Below are positions 1-5,886 of a stretch of DNA of 5,886 nucleotides, one piece after another. Source of the stretch: Thiohalocapsa sp964524185 (GTDB lineage Bacteria > Pseudomonadota > Gammaproteobacteria > Chromatiales > Chromatiaceae); NCBI GenBank assembly GCA_964524185.1, contig CAZGCI010000148.1:1-5886 (forward strand), in the 5' to 3' direction. Every line of letters starts with the position of its first letter. The first letter of the stretch is position 1. The notes below the pieces were generated by a model. That model saw nothing but the letters and a program-made list of their open reading frames with translations, searched no databases and was not told where the DNA came from. A program made the translations under genes and the position numbers.

Positions 1-55
1 TCGTCTGTGTCCAGCGCCGCAGATATCGGCTGTGCTAGATGTGTGTAATAGTCAG

Positions 56-328
56 ATGACGAGCATGCGCGACCAGCCGCGAGTCCTGCTCATCGCTGGC
101 CCCAATGGCGCCGGCGAGGCCACCTTCGCCCAAGCGTTTCTGTCAGCCGCGGCCGACTGTGCTCTGGCTCCCACGCTCCGGCGTGGGAGCAATCACCGAC
201 GCCCCAGCGTCGCGTCAGGCCGGCAGGCCCGAGCCAGTACCGGCTTCCTGGTCGTCTGGCGCGATGGCAGAATCATCGAAGAGCCTGTCGCAAGATGCCC
301 TCGCGATGATTTGAAAGAGCGCGCATGA
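56..328 (+). pseudogene. Remnant of a zeta-toxin-like P-loop ATPase gene, interrupted by a palindromic repeat
   Basis: The reading frame opens with a hydrophobic strand and a P-loop (PRVLLIAGPNGAGEAT, then FAQAFL). This matches the start of zeta-toxin-like ATPases (COG4185 type), where the usual form is GPNGAGKTT followed by FA-x-x-F. Those proteins are usually around 190-200 residues and phosphorylate a small substrate or cell-wall precursor. Here the Walker A lysine codon (116-118) reads GAG (Glu) and the next codon (119-121) reads GCC (Ala), so nucleotide binding should be lost. Similarity stops where a double-hairpin repeat begins near 160. After it the frame stays open by chance and gives a tail containing VVWRDGRIIEEP, which resembles the ends of small antitoxin-like proteins or of another gene. 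The stop at 326-328 overlaps the next gene's ATG. ATG 56 or ATG 65 is the likeliest start; an in-frame GTG at 32 is less convincing. The toxin family call is fairly sure from the N-terminus only; the tail is not identified. Confidence 0.6.
167..212. repeat. Double-hairpin palindromic repeat (REP/MITE-like) inside the toxin remnant
   Basis: Two perfect inverted repeats lie side by side. The first is GCTCCCACGC (167-176), loop TCCG, and GCGTGGGAGC (181-190). The second is CGACGC (197-202), loop CCCA, and GCGTCG (207-212). Paired hairpins of this form are typical of extragenic palindromic repeats scattered through high-GC gammaproteobacterial genomes, often mobilised in trans. From memory, the first arm resembles such a dispersed family; copy number cannot be checked here. 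It sits exactly where zeta-toxin similarity ends, so it either inserted into the gene or accompanied a deletion. I see no clear target-site duplication around it. Confidence 0.7.
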
Positions 329-1482
329 CCCGAGTCTCCGTCAGCCCCGACGTCCTACGCTGGGCACGCGACCGCGCCGGGCTGCTGCCCGAGGACCTCG
401 CGGGCCGCTTCCCGAAGCTCGCGGCCTGGGAGCGCGGCGAGCTGTCGCCGACCTTTAAGCAACTGGAGGCCTTTGCGAAGGCCACCCACGTGCCCTTCGG
501 CTTCCTGTTCCTGCCGGAGCCGCCGGATCTGCCGATGCCGATCCCGGATTTCCGCACCTTGCGGAATCGGGAGCCGGGCCCGGTCAGCCCGGACCTGTTG
601 GATACGATCTATGCCATGCAGCGCCGCCAGGCGTGGCTGCGCGAGGAGCGGCTGGATTGCGACGCGGAGCCGCTGGCCTTCGTCGGCAGCGCCCGGCTGT
701 CGGACGACCCGGGAGCGGTGGGGCGGGAGATGCGACGGCTGCTCAGGCATGGCGACGGCTGGGCCGCGCGGGTGCGGGCCTGGCAGGAGGCCGTCAGCGC
801 CATGCGTGCCGCGATCGAGGAATTGGGCGTCATCGCGGTGATCAACGGCATTGTCGGCAACGACACCCACCGCCCGCTGAACGTCGAGGAGTTCCGGGGC
901 TTCGCGCTCAGCGACGCGCTGGCGCCGCTGATCTTCGTCAACGGCGCGGATGCCAAGTCGGCGCAGCTGTTCACGCTGGCCCATGAGCTTGCCCACCTGT
1001 GGCTCGGTGCCGAGGGGGCGGGGCTGTCCGGGTTCCCCGGCATCTTCCCGGACGACGGGCGCGTGGAGACCTTCTGCGACCGGGCCGCGGCGGAGTGCCT
1101 GGTGCCGGCGGCGGAGCTGCGGACGCTGTGGCCACGCGTGAAGCGCGACGTCGCGCCGTTCGAGCGTCTTTCCAGCGCATTCAAGGTGAGTCCCATCGTC
1201 ACCGGGCGCCGGGCTATGGACCTGGGGCTCGTGGACCGCCAAGTGTTCTTCGACTTCTACGATGCCTACGTCCAGCGCGAGCGAAAGCAGACGGCTCGGG
1301 TTGCCGGTGGCGGCAGCTTCTACAACAACCAGAACGTCCGTGTTGGTCGGATGTTTGCCATCCAAGTGATGCGCGCGGCCAAGGAAGGGCGCATCGGCTT
1401 CAAGGAGGCTTATGACCTAACCGGATTGAACGGCGGCACCTTTCAGGAGTATGCGCGCCGCATCGGCGTGGAACTGCCATGA
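325..1482 (+). CDS. HTH domain fused to ImmA/IrrE-family zinc metallo-endopeptidase
   Basis: This 385-residue protein is predicted to be a cytoplasmic DNA-binding protease. Residues about 7-58 form a divergent Xre-like helix-turn-helix (LRWARDRAGL, LAAWERGELSPT) followed by a typical linker with IPDFRT. The peptidase domain carries the zinc motif HELAH at residues 220-224, with H220, E221 and H224. A downstream acidic segment (VETFCDRAAAECLVP, around E248) supplies the probable third ligand region. A C-terminal helical region (about 310-385, GGGSFYNNQ onward) is usual in this long subfamily. ImmA/IrrE proteins are known to cleave repressors or regulators (ImmR in ICEBs1, DdrO in Deinococcus); HTH-fused members often accompany toxins. 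The ATG overlaps the stop of the preceding remnant, and the stop overlaps the DUF4411 start as ATGA, indicating translational coupling. Length and motifs are intact. The fold is certain; its role as antitoxin or regulator of the downstream pair is inference. Confidence 0.9.
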   Translation: MTRVSVSPDVLRWARDRAGLLPEDLAGRFPKLAAWERGELSPTFKQLEAFAKATHVPFGFLFLPEPPDLPMPIPDFRTLRNREPGPVSPDLLDTIYAMQRRQAWLREERLDCDAEPLAFVGSARLSDDPGAVGREMRRLLRHGDGWAARVRAWQEAVSAMRAAIEELGVIAVINGIVGNDTHRPLNVEEFRGFALSDALAPLIFVNGADAKSAQLFTLAHELAHLWLGAEGAGLSGFPGIFPDDGRVETFCDRAAAECLVPAAELRTLWPRVKRDVAPFERLSSAFKVSPIVTGRRAMDLGLVDRQVFFDFYDAYVQRERKQTARVAGGGSFYNNQNVRVGRMFAIQVMRAAKEGRIGFKEAYDLTGLNGGTFQEYARRIGVELP

Positions 1483-2003
1483 CGCCGGAACCAGTCTACG
1501 TCGTCGACTCCGACGTCTTCATTTCGGCGAAGAACGGCTACTACGCATTTATGATTTGCCCCGGCTTCTGGGACAGCCTCCTCTACCATCACGAGCATGG
1601 GCGTGTGCACAGCCTGGACCGCATCCAGCAGGAGTTGCTCGCGGGGCGCAAGGATGAGGACCTGGTCCAGTGGGTAAAGAAAGATGTGCCGGACGAGTTT
1701 TTCGTTCCGACCCAGGATGCCGAAGTCATCCGAGCCTATCAGGACATCATGCGCTGGGCGCAACGCAACCCGCAGTATGTCGACAACGCCAAGGCCAAGT
1801 TCGCGACCGAGGCTGACGGCTGGCTGGTGGCCCATGCGCGCGTTACGGGTGCGCACGTCGTGACCAATGAGCAACCCCGGCCTCAGGCGCGCAACCGCAT
1901 CCTCTTGCCGGATGTGTGTAATCAGTTCGGAGTAACTTTCCACGACACCTTTGCCATGCTCAAGTCACTGCGTGTGCGCTATGACTTCGCGAGGGAGGGC
2001 TAA
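1479..2003 (+). CDS. DUF4411 family protein, predicted PIN-like nuclease
   Basis: This 174-residue protein matches the DUF4411 family over its whole length. The N-terminal strand VVDSDVFISAKN carries D10 and D12. The centre has ATEADGWLVAHA with E111 and D113, followed by the strand VVTNEQP. The C-terminal part has LPDVCNQFGV with D145, then HDTFAML and a final LRVRYDF. Acidic residues after an N-terminal beta-strand, in the middle and before the last helix are the layout of PIN-domain metal-dependent ribonucleases, so an RNase toxin role is plausible. The family is commonly found directly downstream of HTH-ImmA/IrrE genes. The ATG at 1479 overlaps the previous stop by four bases with only a weak Shine-Dalgarno, so re-initiation by terminating ribosomes is likely. 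Its stop TAA (2001-2003) shares one base with the hsdR start. No signal peptide or membrane segment is seen. Family assignment is strong; nuclease activity and target are inferred. Confidence 0.87.
   Translation: MTPEPVYVVDSDVFISAKNGYYAFMICPGFWDSLLYHHEHGRVHSLDRIQQELLAGRKDEDLVQWVKKDVPDEFFVPTQDAEVIRAYQDIMRWAQRNPQYVDNAKAKFATEADGWLVAHARVTGAHVVTNEQPRPQARNRILLPDVCNQFGVTFHDTFAMLKSLRVRYDFAREG
1991..1999 (+). promoter_or_regulatory. Strong Shine-Dalgarno for hsdR
   Basis: The purine run GAGGGAGGG just before the TAATG junction is a good match to the anti-Shine-Dalgarno. It lies within the last codons of the DUF4411 gene. It fixes ATG 2003 as the hsdR start and suggests that hsdR, unlike the DUF4411 gene, can be initiated efficiently in its own right as well as by coupling. 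Confidence 0.6.
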
Positions 2004-5000
2004 TGTCCGGGCATGACGAAGCCGCATTCGAGACCGCCATCGAGGCCAGTCTGACCAGCGCCGGCGGCTACGAGCCGCGCAAGCCGACGGACTACGACGC
2101 GTCGCTCGCGCTGTTTCCGGCTGACGTGATCGGCTTCCTTCAGGACAGCCAGCCAACCGGCTGGGGGCAGCTCGAAGCCCTGCTCGGCGACAAGACCGCG
2201 GGCACGGTGCTGGACGCGTTGGTCAAGGAGCTGGCGCTGAAGGGCTCGCTACACGTGCTGCGCCACGGTTTCCGGTGCTACGGCAGGACGCTCAGGCTGG
2301 CCTATTTCCGGCCCAACTCCGGCATGAACCCGGAGGCGATGGCCCGTTACGGCAAGAACCGGCTCAGCATCACGCGGCAGGTGGGCTTCACGTCGGTGCT
2401 GAAGAGGCCGGGAGGCGGCCACAAGCGCTGCGTCATCGACGTGACCCTGGCCGTGAACGGCCTGCCGGTGGTGACGGCGGAGCTGAAGAACCCGCTCACC
2501 GGCCAACGCGCGGCGGACGCCGTCAAGCAGTATCAGACCGAGCGCGACGGTCGCGACCTGCTGTTCGCATTCAAACAGCGCGCGCTGGTGCACTTTGCGG
2601 TGGACCCGGACGCCGTCTGGATGACCACCCAGCTCAAGGGCAAGGAGACGGTCTTTCTGCCCTTCAACCGCGGCCACGACCACGGCGCCGGCAACCCGCC
2701 GGTCGAGGGCAACTGGAAGACGCACTACCTCTGGGAACACGTCCTCGCCGCCGACAGCCTGCTCGACATCCTGCAGCGCTTCATGCACCTGGAGGTGAAG
2801 GAGAAGCCGGTGCGCACCGGCAAGGGTGTGCGCACGCTGCGCAAGGAGGCGATGATCTTCCCGCGCTTCCACCAGCTCGACGCGGTCCGCCAGCTGGTGG
2901 GGCACGCCCATGCCCATGGTGCCGGGCGCAACTACCTGGTGAAGCACTCTGCGGGCTCGGGCAAGTCGAACACCATTGCCTGGCTCGCGCATCGGCTCGC
3001 CAACCTGCACGACGCCAACGACCAGAAGGTCTTCCACTCCGTGGTGGTGGTCACGGACCGGCGCGTGCTGGACCAGCAGTTGCAGAACACGATTTACCAG
3101 TTCGAGCACAAGACCGGCGTGGTGGAGAAGATCGACGAGGACACCCGCCAGCTCGCCCGCGCCCTGGGGCAGGGCACGCCGATCATCATCACCACCATCC
3201 AGAAGTTCCCGTTCATCGCGCGCGCGCTGTCGCGGCTGGAGCGCGATGGCGAGGCGGTGCAGATCGACACCGCCGGCAAGCGCTTCGCGGTCATCGTCGA
3301 CGAGGCCCACTCCTCCCAGAGCGGCGAGACGGCGCGGGAGCTGAAGGGCATGCTGAACCGCGACGGCATCGAGGCGGCCATCGCCGCCCAGCTGTCTGAC
3401 GAGGAAGACGATGACGCGAATGATGCGGTCGGGGCTGCCGTGCTGCGCGACGCGCTGCGGCGCGGTCGGCAGCAGAACTTGAGCTTCTTCGCCTTCACCG
3501 CGACGCCCAAGTTCAAGACGACGCTGCTGTTCGACGAGCCGGGGCCGAGCGGCGCCGCACCCTTCCACGAATACAGCATGCGCCAGGCCATCGAGGAGGG
3601 CTTCATCCTCGACGTGCTCGCCAACTACACCACCTACAAGCGCTTCTTCGGCCTGATCAAGCAGGTGGAAGACGACCCGCAGGTGCCGCGCAAGCAGGCC
3701 GCAAAGACCCTGACGCGGTTTCTGGAGCTGCACCCGGTGAACATCGAGCAGGTGGTGTCGGTGATCATCGAGCACTTCCGGCTCTACGTGATGCACGAGC
3801 TCGGCGGGCGCGCGAGGGCGATGGTCGTCACCGGCTCCCGGCTCGCCGCGGTGAGATACAAGCTGGCCTTCGACCGCTACATCAAGGACCAGGGCTACAC
3901 CGGTATCCGCTCGCTGGTGGCCTTCTCCGGCAGCGTTGAAGACCCGGACAACCCGGGCAGCGCCTATACCGAGGTGGCGATGAACCAAGGGTTGCCGGAG
4001 CGCGAGCTGCCGGAGGCCTTCGAGCGCGATGATTACCGGGTGCTGCTCGTGGCCGAGAAGTACCAGACAGGTTTCGACCAGCCGTTGCTGCAGACCATGT
4101 ATGTGGTCAAGCGCCTGGCTGGCGTGCAGGCGGTGCAGACGCTCTCGCGCCTGAACCGCACCGCGCCGGGCAAGACGCGCACCTTCGTGCTCGACTTTGC
4201 CAACGAGGCAGACGACATCTACCAGGCCTTCAAGCCCTACTACGAGTCGACCCCCATCGGCGAGAACGCGGACCCGCACCGGCTGACGGAGCTTCAATAC
4301 AAGCTGCTGGAGTGGGCCGTGTTCACGTCCGCCGATGTCGATGCCTTCGCGACCGTCTGGTATCGCGGCAAGCGGGAGCACTCGGGCAGCGAGCACAAGC
4401 AGATGAACGCAATTCTGGATGCGGTAGTCGCACGGTTTCCGGATCGTAACGAAGACGAGCAGGACGACATACGCGGCCAGTTGACGGCGTTCCGGAACCT
4501 CTATGCCTTTCTGTCGCAAATCATTCCCTACCAGGACAGCGAGTTGGAGAGGCTCTACACCTTCGTGCGCAATCTGCTCGCCAAGCTGCCGCCGCCGGGC
4601 GACGGTCAGCGCTTCGAGCTGGATGATGAGGTTGCGCTGCGCTATTTCCGCGTGCAGCAGGTGACCGAAGGCTCCATCGACTTAGGGGCAGGCGACGCCT
4701 ATCCGCTGAAGGGGCCAACCGACGTTGGAACGGGCAGCGTCCACGACGACCCGGTGCAGCTCTCGACCTTGGTGGCGAAACTCAACGAGCGCTTCGGGAC
4801 GGACTTCACCGAGGCCGATCAGCTCTTCTTCGACCAGATCCGCGCCAGCGCGGAGCAGAACGCGCGGATTGTCGAAGCGGCGCGGGCCAACACGCTCGAT
4901 AACTTCTCGTCCTTCCTGGGTCGCATGCTCGATGAGCTATTCATCGAGCGCATGGAGGGCAACGAGGACATCTTCTCAAGACTCATGTCCGACCCAGCTT

Positions 5001-5068
5001 TTCGGACCGAGGCGCAACAGCAGTTGGCGCGAGACATCTTCGGCCGGGTCCGACAGCTAGATGAGTAG
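2003..5068 (+). CDS. hsdR: Type I restriction endonuclease subunit R (HsdR)
   Basis: This 1021-residue protein is a full-length motor and nuclease subunit, which with HsdM and HsdS binds unmodified DNA, translocates it using ATP and cuts at a distance. The PD-(D/E)xK nuclease is at about residues 20-230. Its catalytic D146 (in VIDVTL) is followed by E160 and K162 (in TAELKNP), and then by the family segment DAVKQYQ. Superfamily 2 helicase motifs follow: Walker A AGSGKS with K321 (motif I), DEAH at 433-436 (motif II), TAT at 499-501 (motif III), YQTGFDQP at 687-694 (motif V) and QTLSRLNRT at 712-720 (motif VI). The remaining 300 residues are the C-terminal helical region that docks on HsdM. 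All key residues are present, so the gene looks functional. The classical QxxxY glutamine is replaced (A173 lies four before Y177), which I believe is normal for this ELKNPLTGQ subfamily. It starts one base into the DUF4411 stop and ends the operon. No hsdM or hsdS is visible. Confidence 0.97.
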   Translation: MSGHDEAAFETAIEASLTSAGGYEPRKPTDYDASLALFPADVIGFLQDSQPTGWGQLEALLGDKTAGTVLDALVKELALKGSLHVLRHGFRCYGRTLRLAYFRPNSGMNPEAMARYGKNRLSITRQVGFTSVLKRPGGGHKRCVIDVTLAVNGLPVVTAELKNPLTGQRAADAVKQYQTERDGRDLLFAFKQRALVHFAVDPDAVWMTTQLKGKETVFLPFNRGHDHGAGNPPVEGNWKTHYLWEHVLAADSLLDILQRFMHLEVKEKPVRTGKGVRTLRKEAMIFPRFHQLDAVRQLVGHAHAHGAGRNYLVKHSAGSGKSNTIAWLAHRLANLHDANDQKVFHSVVVVTDRRVLDQQLQNTIYQFEHKTGVVEKIDEDTRQLARALGQGTPIIITTIQKFPFIARALSRLERDGEAVQIDTAGKRFAVIVDEAHSSQSGETARELKGMLNRDGIEAAIAAQLSDEEDDDANDAVGAAVLRDALRRGRQQNLSFFAFTATPKFKTTLLFDEPGPSGAAPFHEYSMRQAIEEGFILDVLANYTTYKRFFGLIKQVEDDPQVPRKQAAKTLTRFLELHPVNIEQVVSVIIEHFRLYVMHELGGRARAMVVTGSRLAAVRYKLAFDRYIKDQGYTGIRSLVAFSGSVEDPDNPGSAYTEVAMNQGLPERELPEAFERDDYRVLLVAEKYQTGFDQPLLQTMYVVKRLAGVQAVQTLSRLNRTAPGKTRTFVLDFANEADDIYQAFKPYYESTPIGENADPHRLTELQYKLLEWAVFTSADVDAFATVWYRGKREHSGSEHKQMNAILDAVVARFPDRNEDEQDDIRGQLTAFRNLYAFLSQIIPYQDSELERLYTFVRNLLAKLPPPGDGQRFELDDEVALRYFRVQQVTEGSIDLGAGDAYPLKGPTDVGTGSVHDDPVQLSTLVAKLNERFGTDFTEADQLFFDQIRASAEQNARIVEAARANTLDNFSSFLGRMLDELFIERMEGNEDIFSRLMSDPAFRTEAQQQLARDIFGRVRQLDE

Positions 5069-5125
5069 GTGATGCTGCGCGACAGCGACACGGAGCAGTG
5101 CCACGGTAAGGGGGCGACTAGCTGA

Positions 5126-5151
5126 CCCTGCGCCGCATGCAGGGCATGCGG
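5126..5151. repeat. Overlapping, mutually exclusive inverted repeats downstream of hsdR
   Basis: CCGCATGC (5133-5140) and GCATGCGG (5144-5151) form a perfect 8-bp inverted repeat around AGG. CCCTGC (5126-5131) and GCAGGG (5139-5144) form a second perfect 6-bp repeat that shares bases with it, so only one hairpin can form at a time. No T-run follows, so this is not a classical intrinsic terminator. It may be a protein-binding site, an RNA 3'-end structure or chance. Confidence 0.4.
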
Positions 5152-5193
5152 TATAGCGAAGATGCGCATTGGGCACGCGCAGTGCTAGTGATC

Positions 5194-5212
5194 AGCCCTC
5201 CGCCAGGGCTTT
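5194..5212 (+). terminator. Possible weak intrinsic terminator after the hsdR operon
   Basis: AGCCCT (5194-5199), loop CCGCC, and AGGGCT (5205-5210) make a perfect 6-bp GC-rich stem that runs into TTT (5210-5212). The stem is short and the T-tract is minimal, so termination would be weak. Its position, about 125 bases after the hsdR stop and before the next gene on the same strand, fits the end of the transcript. Confidence 0.35.
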
Positions 5213-5296
5213 AGCCATTATGATTCAACCATGGCCCAAGCCCGCTGCACTGCCGATGCCCAAGGCCGCGCCATCGCATCGGTTGCGACCTGACGC

Positions 5297-5886
5297 ATGC
5301 CGGACGACGCGAGACCAGCCGAGGGCGACCCGCCTGGCCCGCAGGGCCGCGGCAGCAGCGCCGTTCAGCAGCTATTGGACCATGCACTGCTGCTGGATCT
5401 GGAGACCGGTGCCGGCGGCGCGGTGCACAAGATCGGCGCCTTGCGGGGCGGCGGGGACGACGGGCGGGCGTTTCGGCGCGAGGGCCGCTTCGAGCTGGGC
5501 CGAGCGCTCGCTGAGCTGACCGACTTCGCCGGCGATGCCCGCTGGATCATCGGCCATAACCTGCTCGGGCACGACCTGCCGACCCTACGCGCCCTGGCAC
5601 CGACGCTGGCGTTGCTACGCCGGCCCATCATCGACACCCTGTACCTCTCGCCGCTGGCCTTCCCGCAAAACCCCTATCACCGGTTGGTGAAGGACTACAA
5701 GCTGGTGCGCGACAGCCGCGCCGACCCGGTGGCGGACTGCCGGCTCGCGGCACGGGTGCTCGGCGAGCAGTGCGGGGAACTCACCCGCCGCCTCGCCATT
5801 GATCCGGGCGAGGCGGACCTGCTGGCCGTCCACCGCTTCTGCTTCCAGGGCGCCACGCTGCTGGACGACAACCCCACCGGCGGCGA
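5297..5886 (+). CDS. N-terminal part of a DnaQ-like (DEDD) exonuclease-domain protein, possibly a large RecQ-family helicase (runs off the window)
   Basis: The frame is open from ATG 5297 to the window end (196 codons). An in-frame TGA at 5291-5293 makes this the first possible ATG. After a poorly conserved leader of about 28 residues comes LLLDLETG with D34 and E36 (exonuclease motif I). Next is IIGHNLLGHDLPTL with N88, H92 and D93 (motif II), then IDTLYLSPLAFP and YHRLVKDYKL. The last motif is DPVADCRLA with D147 (motif III). These match a DnaQ-like 3'-5' exonuclease fold. The usual catalytic histidine five residues before the last aspartate is not present (A142), nor a tyrosine four before it (D143), so activity is uncertain. 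From memory this N-terminus heads very long RecQ-family ATP-dependent helicases, but no helicase motif lies within the window. No clear Shine-Dalgarno precedes ATG 5297. A TTG at codon 27 (5375), closer to motif I, is an alternative start, also without an obvious ribosome site. It is probably transcribed separately from hsdR. Confidence 0.68.
   Translation, partial: MPDDARPAEGDPPGPQGRGSSAVQQLLDHALLLDLETGAGGAVHKIGALRGGGDDGRAFRREGRFELGRALAELTDFAGDARWIIGHNLLGHDLPTLRALAPTLALLRRPIIDTLYLSPLAFPQNPYHRLVKDYKLVRDSRADPVADCRLAARVLGEQCGELTRRLAIDPGEADLLAVHRFCFQGATLLDDNPTGG

Noticed and set aside
264..314. Short frame starting MAESSKSL and ending just before the ImmA/IrrE gene, considered as a tiny antitoxin
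   Set aside because: Only 16 residues, no good ribosome site and no recognisable motif; it overlaps the remnant frame.
355..1365. A 336-codon open frame on the - strand opposite the ImmA/IrrE gene
   Set aside because: No recognisable domain; it mirrors the codon bias of the sense gene and lies entirely within it.
1443..1943. A 166-codon - strand frame opposite the DUF4411 gene
   Set aside because: The + strand product matches DUF4411 end to end; the antisense product resembles nothing I know.
2249..4519. A 756-codon open frame on the - strand opposite hsdR
   Set aside because: Its span is wholly inside hsdR, which has every expected motif. The antisense frame is low-complexity, rich in Arg, Leu, Val and His, and is the usual open shadow of a high-GC gene.
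5169..5222. Possible promoter for the exonuclease gene (TTGGGC and CATTAT)
   Set aside because: The two boxes are much too far apart, and no -35-like box lies at the right distance from CATTAT.
5205..5240. GATTCAACC considered as a tRNA T-arm in the spacer
   Set aside because: No acceptor stem, D-arm or anticodon arm can be drawn around it on either strand.
5169..5519. A 116-codon + strand frame across the spacer and the start of the exonuclease gene
   Set aside because: It begins at a TTG, is rich in Arg, Ala and Pro, and conflicts with the frame that carries the DLET and GHNLLGHD motifs.

Overview
The window is GC-rich throughout, with strong G/C preference at third codon positions. The proteins and a palindromic intergenic-type repeat near the left end suggest a high-GC proteobacterium. 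A gammaproteobacterium, such as a purple sulfur or related chemolithotrophic lineage, is a reasonable but low-confidence guess. All recognisable genes lie on the + strand, and the content is that of a defence island.

Left end (1-328): a short broken ORF starts like a zeta-toxin-type P-loop ATPase, but its Walker A lysine is replaced by glutamate. After about 30 residues the similarity stops at a repeat made of two adjacent perfect hairpins (167-190 and 197-212). The rest of the ORF is a short, unrelated-looking tail whose stop codon overlaps the next start. I read it as the scar of a degraded toxin gene.

Core operon (325-5068): three intact genes are tightly coupled by ATGA, ATGA-type and TAATG overlaps. 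The first is an HTH (Xre-like) protein fused to an ImmA/IrrE zinc metallopeptidase. The second is a DUF4411 protein with a PIN-like acidic-residue pattern. The third is a full-length HsdR, the restriction and translocation subunit of a type I restriction-modification system. The first two look like a toxin-antitoxin-like or regulatory pair placed directly in front of hsdR, so that all three are probably made from one transcript. The cognate hsdM and hsdS are not in the window. They would have to lie upstream of base 1 or elsewhere in the genome.

Spacer (5069-5296): non-coding as far as I can see. It holds two mutually exclusive inverted repeats (5126-5151) and a small terminator-like hairpin ending in TTT (5194-5212).

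Right end (5297-5886, running off the window): the N-terminus of a DnaQ-like (DEDD) exonuclease-domain protein. I associate this N-terminal type with very large RecQ-family helicases, but no helicase domain is inside the window. It probably begins a separate transcription unit in the same island.
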